This document shows, in pieces, positions 16,408 to 24,053 of a stretch of 41,833 bases of DNA. The notes beneath the pieces were generated by a model. The model was given only the letters and a program-made list of their open reading frames with translations. It had not been told where the DNA came from and did no database searches. Where the stretch lies: assembly GCA_026415575.1 (NCBI GenBank), contig JAOAGV010000029.1, positions 1 through 41,833 on the forward strand, written 5' to 3'. Position 1 is the first letter of the stretch. Every line of letters begins with the position of its first letter. A program made the translations under genes and the position numbers. The stretch comes from Candidatus Sumerlaeia bacterium. GTDB lineage: Bacteria; Sumerlaeota; Sumerlaeia; JADFCW01.

Positions 16408-17697
16408 TCAGACGATCCTGCCGTTTGAATAGACCAACCGCCCGCCGACGAGGGTATGGACCGGGAAGCCGCGCAGCGTCTTGCCCAGAAAGGGCGTGTT
16501 GTAGCTTTTCGACAGCAGCGTGCCGCGCGAAACCGTTTTCTCCAGTCCCAAGTCCACAATCGTAATGTCGGCGTCCGCGCCGACCGACAGCGTTCCCTTG
16601 TTGAGCCGAAGAATCGCCGCGGGAATTGCTGTCATCCTTGCCACCAGCATCGCCAAATCCATCCGGCCGGTTGCCACCAGTTCGCCATGGCAGACCGCAA
16701 AGGCAAATTCGAGGCCGATCATGCCGAACGGCGCCTCAGTGAAAACCATGTCTTTCTCGATGTCGGTGTGGGGGGCATGGTCGGTGGCGATAGCGTCCAG
16801 CGTGCCGTCCAGCAGCCCCTCAATGAGAGCCTGACGGTCGTCTTCGGAACGAAGCGGCGGAGCGACTTTGGCGTTGGTGTCGAAATTGAGGCATGCCTCC
16901 TCCGTCAAGGCCAGATGATGCGGGGTCACCTCGGCCGTGACGCGGACGCCGCGCCGTTTGCCCTCGCGGATGAGTTCGACCGAGCGGCGCGCACTGACGT
17001 GCTGAATGTGGACATGCCCGCCCACATATTCGGCAAGGGCAATGTCGCGCGCCACTATCACGGTTTCGGAGACCGCGGGAATGCCGCGCAGGCCGAGCAT
17101 CATCGAAACGCGGCCTTCGTGAATCACCCCGTCGCGCTTCAGCATCGGGTCTTCGCAGTGGTCGAGAACGGGGACATCAAACATGGCTGTATATTCGAGA
17201 GCGCGGCGCATGATCTCGGCGTCGGCCACACAATGGCCGTCATCGGTGAATGCGACAGCGCCCCGCTGGATTAAATCGCCGAACTCCGTGATCTCCTTGC
17301 CTTGCTGGCCGACCGTGACCGCGGCGGCGGGAAAAACATTCACGACGGCGTCGCGCTGGGTTGCCGACCGCAAGTAGTTGATGCCGGTAGCCCGGTCAAT
17401 GATCGGCGTCGTATTGGGCATGGCGCACACGCTGGTGAAGCCGCCGGCTGCAGCGGCCCGCGTGCCCGTGCGAATGGTCTCTTCATCTTCGCGGCCCGGC
17501 TCGCGCAAATGGGCATGGAGGTCTACAAATCCGGGAAGGACATACAATCCTGCGGCATCAATCACCTGTGCGTCGGGCGCCGACAAGCCGGTGCCCACTG
17601 CCGCAATGCGCCCCCCTTCGACCAGAACATCACGGCGTGCGTCCACGCGATTCGCCGGATCAATGATATGTCCGTTTTTGATCAAAATCCCGCCCAT
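16408..17697 (-). CDS. pyrC: Dihydroorotase
   Basis: About 429 residues, class I amidohydrolase. It catalyses cyclisation of N-carbamoyl-aspartate to dihydroorotate. Zinc ligands are visible in VDLHAHLREPG (H61, H63), with later ligands in LDHCEDP and IQHVSARRS, and the catalytic Asp in ATDHAPH (D306). GxxHAHLREPG and MPNTTP are dihydroorotase signatures. I chose the ATG at 17697, with GAGGA 9 bases upstream; an ATG at 17712 overlapping the pyrB stop as ATGA is an equally coupled alternative adding five residues. It lies between pyrB and pyrK. Confidence 0.95.
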   Translation of the reverse strand: MGGILIKNGHIIDPANRVDARRDVLVEGGRIAAVGTGLSAPDAQVIDAAGLYVLPGFVDLHAHLREPGREDEETIRTGTRAAAAGGFTSVCAMPNTTPIIDRATGINYLRSATQRDAVVNVFPAAAVTVGQQGKEITEFGDLIQRGAVAFTDDGHCVADAEIMRRALEYTAMFDVPVLDHCEDPMLKRDGVIHEGRVSMMLGLRGIPAVSETVIVARDIALAEYVGGHVHIQHVSARRSVELIREGKRRGVRVTAEVTPHHLALTEEACLNFDTNAKVAPPLRSEDDRQALIEGLLDGTLDAIATDHAPHTDIEKDMVFTEAPFGMIGLEFAFAVCHGELVATGRMDLAMLVARMTAIPAAILRLNKGTLSVGADADITIVDLGLEKTVSRGTLLSKSYNTPFLGKTLRGFPVHTLVGGRLVYSNGRIV

Positions 17698-17708
17698 GGT
17701 GTCCGTCC

Positions 17709-18689
17709 TCATTCCGCCTTTTCCAATTCGGTTTTTTGCGCCCGCGCCTGTCGCAGCAAAAACAAAACCGCCATGCGTACGGCCACGCCGTTGGTGACCT
17801 GTTGATTGATGACCGAGTGCTCTCCGTCGGCCACCCCCTGCGAAATCTCGATGCCGCGATTGATCGGCCCGGGATGCATGATCAGAACATCCGGCTTGGC
17901 AAACCGCAACCGCTCGTGCGTCAGCCCGTAGAGCAGCCGGTATTCGCGGATGCTCGGAAACATGTTGCTGTCCATCCGCTCGCGCTGAATCCGCAGGATG
18001 TTGATGACATCGGCATCGCGAATGCCTTGTTCGAGATTATAAAACACTTGCACGCCCAGTTCCTCGATGCCGCGGGGAATCAGCGTGCGCGGGCCGCACA
18101 CGCGGACATGGGCCCCCAGCTTGGTCAGCCCCCAGATATTCGACCGCGCCACACGGCTGTGGAGAATGTCGCCGAGGATGGTAACGGTCAGGCCTTCGAT
18201 CCGGCCTTTCTTCTCGCGCATGGTGAACATGTCCAGCAGCCCCTGCGTCGGGTGCTCGTGACAGCCGTCGCCGGCATTGATGATCGCCGAGCGCAAATGG
18301 CTGGCCAGCAAATGGCAGGCGCCCGGGCAGGAATGGCGCATGATGATGATGTCGCTGCCGAGGGCTTCGATGGTACGCGCGGTGTCCAGCAGCGACTCGC
18401 CCTTGGCCACCGACGACGTGCCGACGGTGAAATTGATGACATCGGCGCTGAGGCGTTTGGCCGCAATCTCGAAACTGGTGCGCGTGCGCGTGCTGTTCTC
18501 GAAAAACAGGTTCACCACGGTCTTGCCCAGCAATGTGGGCATCTTTTTGACCTTCTGGTCGAGGGTTGGCTTGAACGCGGCCGCGTTTTGCAGCACGCAC
18601 TCAATCTCCTCGCGCGCAAGATACTCCAACCCCAACAAATGTTCCTGACGGAACTCCAACGGCTTCTCGTCTTTGCGCGCCTCGATCAT
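17709..18689 (-). CDS. pyrB: Aspartate carbamoyltransferase catalytic chain
   Basis: 326 residues. It joins carbamoyl phosphate and aspartate, the first committed pyrimidine step. The carbamoyl-phosphate loop is ENSTRTRTSFE (66-74 core) and the second domain has DILHSRVARSN and MHPGPINRGIE. The open frame reaches 18836, but its first 49 codons are encoded by repeat-rich intergenic DNA; homology and a GGAG site 8 bases upstream fix the start at 18689. No pyrI regulatory subunit is seen. A 369-base repeat-bounded gap separates it from pyrR. Confidence 0.95.
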   Translation of the reverse strand: MIEARKDEKPLEFRQEHLLGLEYLAREEIECVLQNAAAFKPTLDQKVKKMPTLLGKTVVNLFFENSTRTRTSFEIAAKRLSADVINFTVGTSSVAKGESLLDTARTIEALGSDIIIMRHSCPGACHLLASHLRSAIINAGDGCHEHPTQGLLDMFTMREKKGRIEGLTVTILGDILHSRVARSNIWGLTKLGAHVRVCGPRTLIPRGIEELGVQVFYNLEQGIRDADVINILRIQRERMDSNMFPSIREYRLLYGLTHERLRFAKPDVLIMHPGPINRGIEISQGVADGEHSVINQQVTNGVAVRMAVLFLLRQARAQKTELEKAE

Positions 18690-19058
18690 GCGACTACGCT
18701 CCGTAAAGAAATGATGAATGCGGAATGATGAATGATGAAGAGGATAGGCGAAGACCGGCGGGGAAAAGAACAGTAGAAGCGCCATGACAAGTGCGAAAGA
18801 ACAATGAGTGATGAAGGATACTGTGGGGCATGCCAATAGCTGCGCTCGAAAGCGTCCGGCTCATTCCCGCACCTGTTCTGCATCAATAGGGTGCTCGGCT
18901 CTTTGCTCTCCCACTTCGCCGCTTCGCGAAGAGCCTCTTCCAACTTCTTGTTTATGGCCAAAGATCACAGCAGGCATTCGAATTTCCGCCTTTATTTTAT
19001 ACGCATCATCTGCCCTATATTATTCATCATTCATCGTTCATCGTTCAGCATTCAGCAT
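18690..19058 (-). other. Repeat-bounded intergenic region between pyrR and pyrB
   Basis: The 369-base gap inside the pur-pyr run is bracketed by two 7-base-period arrays in opposite orientation (18708-18742 and 19023-19064). The middle (about 18743-19022) has lower coding quality. On the minus strand it holds an AT-rich TATAAAAT box (about 18993-19000) and a 38-codon frame (18861-18977) with a weak GGCGGA site, which I do not promote to a gene. No PyrR-binding anti-antiterminator consensus and no U-tract terminator could be recognised. It may be an inserted repeat module or a leader acting on pyrBCK. Confidence 0.45.
18708..18742 (+). repeat. 7-base tandem array, TGAATGA type (left arm)
   Basis: Five degenerate units read GAAATGA, TGAATGC, GGAATGA, TGAATGA, TGAAGAG. 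The core GATGAATGATGAA (18727-18739) is the exact reverse complement of 19023-19035, the inner end of the array next to pyrR. It lies just upstream of the pyrB ribosome site. Confidence 0.8.
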
Positions 19059-19064
19059 TCAAAA
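19023..19064 (+). repeat. 7-base tandem array, TTCATCA type (right arm)
   Basis: Six units in perfect 7-base register: TTCATCA, TTCATCG, TTCATCG, TTCAGCA, TTCAGCA, TTCAAAA. The last unit supplies the pyrR stop codon (TGA on the minus strand, 19059-19061), so the array abuts and perhaps redefined the pyrR end. It is inverted relative to the array at 18708. Confidence 0.88.
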
Positions 19065-19616
19065 ATGCGTGTCTTCCGCCCCCTTGGTCACCAACAGGAC
19101 ATGCTCTTCGCCGTCCAGTTCTTCGAGCCGGACCTGAACATTCTGATTGGCGGCCGTTTCGATCTTTACGGCAGCCACATCGGGCTGAATGGGATACTCG
19201 CGGTTTCCGCGGTCCACAAGAACAGCGAGAATAATGCGCTGCGGACGGCCATAGTGAACGATGGCGTCGAGCGCCGCCCGCACCGTCCGGCCCGTGTACA
19301 GCACATCGTCCACGAGAACAATCTCGCGCCCTTCGACGCCGAAGGCGAGGTGCGTTTCACCGACCAGCGGCTGGCTGGCCAACTGCGACAAATCATCGCG
19401 ATACAGTGTGATGTCAAGCGCGCCGATGGGCACTTCGCACCGGCACAAATGATCGAGCCGGGTCTTGAGCCGCTCGGCCAGATTGATTCCCCGCGTACGA
19501 ATGCCAACCAACGCGAGGCGCGCAATGTCGGGTTTGAGCGCTAAAATCCCCTCGGCCATTTTGTCGAGCGCGTGCGCCAGCGCCCGCTTATCCATGAGCA
19601 GCTTTTTTTCGGACAT
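19059..19616 (-). CDS. pyrR: PyrR: pyrimidine operon regulator / uracil phosphoribosyltransferase-like protein
   Basis: 185 residues of the type I phosphoribosyltransferase fold. The PRPP-binding motif is VLVDDVLYTGRTVRAALDAI, and LALVGIRTRGINLAERL plus DITLYRDDL are PyrR signatures. In Firmicutes PyrR senses UMP and attenuates pyr transcription by binding leader RNA, and it has uracil PRTase activity. The start at 19616 lies 29 bases inside purE with GGGAG 9 bases upstream; the longer frame is out-of-frame purE sequence. It sits directly upstream of pyrBCK, but no recognisable PyrR target RNA was found. The stop codon lies within a 7-base repeat array. Confidence 0.92.
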   Translation of the reverse strand: MSEKKLLMDKRALAHALDKMAEGILALKPDIARLALVGIRTRGINLAERLKTRLDHLCRCEVPIGALDITLYRDDLSQLASQPLVGETHLAFGVEGREIVLVDDVLYTGRTVRAALDAIVHYGRPQRIILAVLVDRGNREYPIQPDVAAVKIETAANQNVQVRLEELDGEEHVLLVTKGAEDTHF

Positions 19617-20154
19617 ATTCCGCCACTCCCAGCTCTTGCAGTTCGGCGTTCTTCCGCGCCACCGTGTCGGCCATTTTTTTTCGGTGCGCCGCCAGCTTTT
19701 CGCGCAGTTCCGGCTGCGACAGCGCCAGGATTTCGATTGCGCCCAACGCCGCATTTGTTGCTCCAGCCGCCCCAATGGCCACGGTTAACACCGGGATTCC
19801 ACCGGGCATCTGGACCGTGGACAGCAACGCATCCAGTCCGCCCAGTCCGCCCGCATCCAACGGCACGCCGATCACCGGCAGTGTGGTCATCGAAGCGAGC
19901 TTTCCCGCCAGATGCGCCGCGCTTCCGGCAGCGGCGATGACAACCTTGACTCCGCGCTCGGGAAAGGACGCCACGTATTCTTCGAGCAAGTGCGGTGTCC
20001 GATGGGCCGAGAGCACTTGAACCTCGTGGGGAACGCCAAACTCTTCAAGCGTTGCCGCCGCCCGTGCGATGACCGGCAAGTCGCTGTCGCTGCCCACAAG
20101 AATGGCGACTTCGATTGGGGATTTTGGACTTTGGGTTTTGGATTGTTTAGACAT
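19588..20154 (-). CDS. purE: N5-carboxyaminoimidazole ribonucleotide mutase (PurE)
   Basis: 188 residues, the class I PurE length plus an N-terminal extension. The enzyme moves the carboxyl of N5-CAIR to make CAIR in purine synthesis. Signatures are VGSDSDLP, LSAHRTP, AAGSAAHLAG and GGLGGLDALLSTVQMPGGIPV. The first ~14 residues (SKQSKTQSPKSPIE) are encoded by a 7-base repeat array (20113-20146) and are not part of the normal fold. AAAGGAG 8 bases upstream supports the ATG at 20154, so the repeat is translated. No purK is in the window. The 3' end overlaps pyrR by 29 bases; purD is 111 bases upstream. Confidence 0.94.
   Translation of the reverse strand: MSKQSKTQSPKSPIEVAILVGSDSDLPVIARAAATLEEFGVPHEVQVLSAHRTPHLLEEYVASFPERGVKVVIAAAGSAAHLAGKLASMTTLPVIGVPLDAGGLGGLDALLSTVQMPGGIPVLTVAIGAAGATNAALGAIEILALSQPELREKLAAHRKKMADTVARKNAELQELGVAEYVRKKAAHG
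20113..20146 (-). repeat. 7-base tandem array (AAATCCA type) inside the purE 5' end
   Basis: Read on the minus strand the units are CAATCCA, AAACCCA, AAGTCCA, AAATCCC, CAATC. The array lies wholly within the purE coding sequence, adding Gln/Ser/Lys/Pro residues. The same unit family occurs at 26247, 38208 and 40866. Confidence 0.85.
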
Positions 20155-20265
20155 CCACTCTGCTCCTTTAAGATTCAGTTGAGGCTCGCAGTTACCACCT
20201 CAGTTTGCCGTCTATAGTTCAACCTTCTATTTGTCCATGCAGATCCACAGCCCTGTCGCTTGGGT

Positions 20266-21540
20266 TCACTTCTCCCGTTTCAGCGCGCGATAACCAATAT
20301 CCCGCCGATAGTAAATCCCCTCGAAGTGGATCTTCTCCAGCGCGGCGTAGGCTTTTTTCTGCGCTTCGGCCAGCGTATCGCCCAGAGCCGTTACGCCCAG
20401 CACGCGCCCTCCGTTTGTCACAATTTGTCCATCCTTCCGCGCAGTTCCTGCATGGAAAACCAATGCCTCTTTTTCCGCCTCGTCAAGTCCGTTTATTGTT
20501 TTGCCTTTTGCGTAATCGCCCGGATAGCCTGCCGATGCCGCGACCACACAAATTGCATGCTGGCGGCTCCACCGCAACTCCATGGCCGACAACCGCCCGT
20601 CCACCGCTGCGTCCATCACGTCCACCACGTCATTTTCAAGACGCGGCAGCACGGCCTGCACTTCCGGGTCGCCAAACCGGCAATTGAATTCGAGCACTTT
20701 GGGACCGTCTTTGCCGATCATCAGGCCGGCATAAAGAACACCTTTATAAATGATGCCCCGACGGGCCAGCGCTGCAACGGTCGGCTCTAAAATCTCCCTC
20801 CGCACCCGCTCAGCCATTGCCGCGTCCACCACCGGCGCGGGACAATACGCCCCCATGCCCCCGGTGTTGGGGCCGCGGTCGCCGTCAAAGATTGCCTTGT
20901 GATCTTGGGCCGCTTCCATGGGAAGAACCACCCGGCCGTCCACAAAAGCGAGCACCGAGGCCTCCTCGCCTTCCAAAAACTCCTCGATCACAACGCCGTT
21001 GGAGGGGTCGCCAAAAACGCGCCGCTCAAAAATGTCGGCCAGTTTTGCTTCCGCTTCGGTGCGGTCGCTGTGGATGCTCACGCCCTTGCCCTTGGCCAAG
21101 TCGTTGAACTTGATAACAAACGGCACCGGGCAGTGGGCGATGTATCTGCGCGCCGGTTCAAGCGAAGTGAACTCGGCATATGAGGCCTGCGGCACACGGC
21201 CTTCGAGCATGACCGCTTTGGCAAACTTTTTGCTCGCCTCCATCTGCGCGGCAAGGCGATTGGGGCCGAAAATGCGAAGTCCGGCCTGCTCGAAGGCATC
21301 TACAATGCCTTCGGCCAGTGGGTCTTCGGGGCCGACCACGGTGAGGGCGATTTGCTCGCGCCGGGCAAACTCGACCAATTCGGAAAAAGGCGGCTTGACC
21401 GGCAAAGCAATGCATTCGGCAGATCGCGCGATGCCCGGATTGCCGGGGGCACAGAATACCTGCCGCACACGCGGACTCTGCGCGATTTTCCACACGAGCG
21501 TATGCTCGCGGCCCCCGCTGCCAATGACCAATACCTTCAT
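20266..21540 (-). CDS. purD: Phosphoribosylamine--glycine ligase
   Basis: 424 residues, ATP-grasp enzyme making GAR from phosphoribosylamine and glycine. It starts MKVLVIGSGGREHTLVWK. The ATP-grasp core includes PFVIKFNDLAKGKGV, IEEFLEGEEASVLAFVDG, AQDHKAIFDGDRGPNTGGMGAY and the LEFNCRFGDPE signature. The normally lysine-containing PxVvKadGLAxGKGV segment reads KFNDLAKGKGV, a small departure. The start at 21540 has AGAGGA 6 bases upstream; the frame runs to 21963 but that part is not homologous. It heads the pur-pyr run and is divergent from the histidine kinase gene. Confidence 0.95.
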   Translation of the reverse strand: MKVLVIGSGGREHTLVWKIAQSPRVRQVFCAPGNPGIARSAECIALPVKPPFSELVEFARREQIALTVVGPEDPLAEGIVDAFEQAGLRIFGPNRLAAQMEASKKFAKAVMLEGRVPQASYAEFTSLEPARRYIAHCPVPFVIKFNDLAKGKGVSIHSDRTEAEAKLADIFERRVFGDPSNGVVIEEFLEGEEASVLAFVDGRVVLPMEAAQDHKAIFDGDRGPNTGGMGAYCPAPVVDAAMAERVRREILEPTVAALARRGIIYKGVLYAGLMIGKDGPKVLEFNCRFGDPEVQAVLPRLENDVVDVMDAAVDGRLSAMELRWSRQHAICVVAASAGYPGDYAKGKTINGLDEAEKEALVFHAGTARKDGQIVTNGGRVLGVTALGDTLAEAQKKAYAALEKIHFEGIYYRRDIGYRALKREK

Positions 21541-21835
21541 GGAAAGTCCTCTTGCGCGATGAAATTTCGGCCTGCATCTCGTCCCATGCGCGGCCGCTCC
21601 CGCCCACCCTTTCGCATCCGACGCGACTACTTGGAGACGGCTTCCCACCGCCGTCAAGAGAGAAAGCAACACAATCCCAACCCGCGCGTAATCATGGCGG
21701 CGTGGGGCGCCCCAGTTTGATTTGATTGACAGCGCCCCGCCGGCAACTGCACATATTCTTCTGCAAAGCGCAATTCGCTGCGCACAAGTTGAACCGGCTC
21801 TTGATCGGCATGCCCGGCCGTCTGTGCGGCATTCC

Positions 21836-23158
21836 ATGTTTCTCCGAATCCCAGCCTGGTCGCCCTCGCTTCGCGCCAAAATCTTCTTCTTCGGTTTGGC
21901 GTGTCTGCTGATGCTGGCGCTCGGCCTGACGCTGGTAACGGTCTTTGCGGTCGAAGCGCGCAAGCGCCAGATCGTTGGCCGCGCCCGCGAACTGGTTCAG
22001 CAACATGTCGAGCACCTCGCCTCCGTGCTCGAAGAGGAAGCCGGCGAAGGAGCGGCGGCGCTTCGCGACAGCCCGAAGTTCCGTCAGGCGCTTCGCTTCG
22101 TTCTCGGCCATGACAACCGTGTCGTGGTGTTTCTGACCGTGGACGAGAAAGGTCGTGTTACCTATCAGTTGGGGCCGGAACAGGCCAGCGACGTGCGGCT
22201 CGAATCGGCCGCGCCGGCGACCTCCGAGGCGGCCTCGGCCCGCCGGCCCATCCTGCGCGGGGGCCAAGCCCGCGGCGACATCGAAGTCAAGTATGTTCCC
22301 GAAGTGCTCTTGGGCGAAATCCAGCGTGAAAGCCGGCAGATCACCGCGTGGTTGTCGGCTCTGGCCGGAGGCATTTCAGCCCTGCTGGTTGCGACGTTTT
22401 GGTTTCTGTGGCATATTTTCCGACGCCACCTTGAACGCGAGCGGGCGCATGAGAAACTCGATCGTATGGCCTACGTGGGAACTCTGGCCGCCGGCCTCGC
22501 CCACGAAATTCGCAATCCCCTCAATGCTTTGAGTCTCAATCTCGACGTGGTGGGCGAAGAGATTGCCGACCCGCGTCCCGACTCCGGGAAACGCACTGGC
22601 CGGATTCTGGAGTTGCTGAAATCGGAAGTCCGGCGGCTGAACACCACCTTGACAAACTTTCTCCAGTTCGCGCTTCCGCCGCCGGCGCAAATCCAAACTC
22701 TGGATGTCGTGGCGGTCCTGAGCGAAACCGCCGCCGTGCTGGAGCCGGAAATGCGGCGACGCCATGTTCACTATCGCTTTGAAGGCGACCGTTCATGCCT
22801 TCTGGAGGGCGATCCTTCGGCGCTCCAGCAGGTCTTTTGGAACGTCATGTTGAACGCGATTCAAGCCATGGAAAACCGGCCCGAGCGCCGGCTGGTGGCC
22901 GCCTGTCGCGCCGAAGGCAACGTGTGCCAAATTGAAATTCGGGATACGGGGCCGGGCATTCCGGTCGAGCGCCGCGAGCAGGTCTTCGAGGTGTTTTATT
23001 CAACGCGGCCGGGCGGTTCGGGGTTCGGTTTGGCCATTGCGCGACAGATCGTCCAGCGCCATGGCGGGAGCATTGTCGTGGATTCACGCAACGGCTGGGC
23101 GTGCATCATCCGCATTGTTCTGCCCCTGCGAATGCGCGAAAAATCACCGGGCGTGTAA
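21836..23158 (+). CDS. Membrane sensor histidine kinase (NtrB/AtoS-like)
   Basis: About 440 residues. Transmembrane helices at ~14-38 and ~171-193 flank an extracytoplasmic sensor region of ~130 residues. A short linker with no obvious HAMP or PAS domain leads to the dimerisation box AAGLAHEIRNPLNAL (phospho-acceptor H223), then the ATPase domain with N box QVFWNVMLNAIQAM, G1 DTGPGIP, F box FEVFYSTRPGG and G2 GSGFGLAIARQ. The HEIRNPL form is typical of partners of sigma-54 regulators. The start is set at MFLRIPAW because 38 upstream codons lack homology. Its likely partner is the NtrC-type protein at 24025, with a DUF502 gene in between. Confidence 0.92.
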   Translation: MFLRIPAWSPSLRAKIFFFGLACLLMLALGLTLVTVFAVEARKRQIVGRARELVQQHVEHLASVLEEEAGEGAAALRDSPKFRQALRFVLGHDNRVVVFLTVDEKGRVTYQLGPEQASDVRLESAAPATSEAASARRPILRGGQARGDIEVKYVPEVLLGEIQRESRQITAWLSALAGGISALLVATFWFLWHIFRRHLERERAHEKLDRMAYVGTLAAGLAHEIRNPLNALSLNLDVVGEEIADPRPDSGKRTGRILELLKSEVRRLNTTLTNFLQFALPPPAQIQTLDVVAVLSETAAVLEPEMRRRHVHYRFEGDRSCLLEGDPSALQQVFWNVMLNAIQAMENRPERRLVAACRAEGNVCQIEIRDTGPGIPVERREQVFEVFYSTRPGGSGFGLAIARQIVQRHGGSIVVDSRNGWACIIRIVLPLRMREKSPGV

Positions 23159-23216
23159 GCAATCCTGGCAATGCCGGTGCGGGTCGGTATCTTGTACGGA
23201 AGGGATGGAGAAAGAG

Positions 23217-24053
23217 ATGGCCGAGGAAAAGAAAGTTGAGCGACTGGAGCGGTTTATCTCGCGGGCCGAGGCGCGCCGTCGGGAACCCCCTCCGCCCAAA
23301 GGGTACTGGGCGCGCAACTATGCCATCATCCGCCGCCGAATCATTACCGGTATTTTGTTTCTTATTCCCATTGCCACGACGCTTTGGTTCCTGAACTTCT
23401 TGCTGAGCACCATCTACATCAAATTTGAGCCGCTCATCAAGCCCATCCTGATTCAACAGTGGAAAATCGCCCCCGACAGCGTGGCCTATAAGACTGTGGG
23501 AATAGTCATGTCGGTAATCGCAGCGTTGGCCATGCTATATCTGTTCGGACTGATTACGTCGCGCACGGCCGTCAAGCGGCTGATCAGTCTGGCCGAAAGC
23601 CTCGTGGTGCGCATTCCTTTGGTGAAGTTCTTTTACAAGACAAGCAAACAAATCGCCGAGACGCTCGCCCTGCCGACGGGAAGCGCCCGGAAGAAAGTCG
23701 TCGCCATTGATTTTCCCCGCATCGGCATTAAAACAATAGCCTTTGCTACGGGCGAAACCCCTTTGGAAAGCGCCCCGGAGCCCTACGTCAATGTTTTTGT
23801 TCCCACGACGCCCAATCCCACGTCGGGGTATTTGGTGCTTTTGCCGCGTGAGAGCGTTTGGGAAACCAACCTAACCTTTGAAGAAGCCATGCGTTTTATT
23901 GTCTCGGGCGGCATTCTCCCGCCCAATCGAATTTTGCTTCGCCCGTATCAGACCTCGTTGGTGGAAGAGGAAAGCACCGAGGAGACTGAACTCCTGCCGG
24001 GCCCATTCCCCGTTGATTACGACAATGCAACCGACACTTCTTCTCATAGATGA
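23217..24053 (+). CDS. DUF502 family membrane protein
   Basis: 278 residues. A charged N-terminus (~40 residues) is followed by two membrane helices (IITGILFLIPIATTLWFLNFLLS, about 40-62, and VGIVMSVIAALAMLYLFGLI, about 90-110). The conserved C-terminal part includes VRIPLVKFFYKTSKQI, VVAIDFPRIGIKTIAFATGE, NPTSGYLVLLPRESV and TFEEAMRFIVSGGI, the hallmark of DUF502. The biochemical function of the family is not firmly known. The ATG at 23217 has GGAG 6 bases upstream. The 3' end overlaps the NtrC-type gene by 29 bases and the kinase stop is 58 bases upstream, so the three genes look like one operon. A role in membrane-state signalling is inference. Confidence 0.88.
   Translation: MAEEKKVERLERFISRAEARRREPPPPKGYWARNYAIIRRRIITGILFLIPIATTLWFLNFLLSTIYIKFEPLIKPILIQQWKIAPDSVAYKTVGIVMSVIAALAMLYLFGLITSRTAVKRLISLAESLVVRIPLVKFFYKTSKQIAETLALPTGSARKKVVAIDFPRIGIKTIAFATGETPLESAPEPYVNVFVPTTPNPTSGYLVLLPRESVWETNLTFEEAMRFIVSGGILPPNRILLRPYQTSLVEEESTEETELLPGPFPVDYDNATDTSSHR

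Noticed and set aside
18861-18977. Possible 38-codon leader peptide gene on the minus strand between pyrR and pyrB
   Set aside because: Weak ribosome site, no run of regulatory codons, and surrounded by repeat DNA; not enough to call a gene.
21726-21757. TTGACA as promoter for the histidine kinase gene
   Set aside because: The only AT-rich -10 candidate (CATATT) is 20 bases away, too far for a normal promoter.
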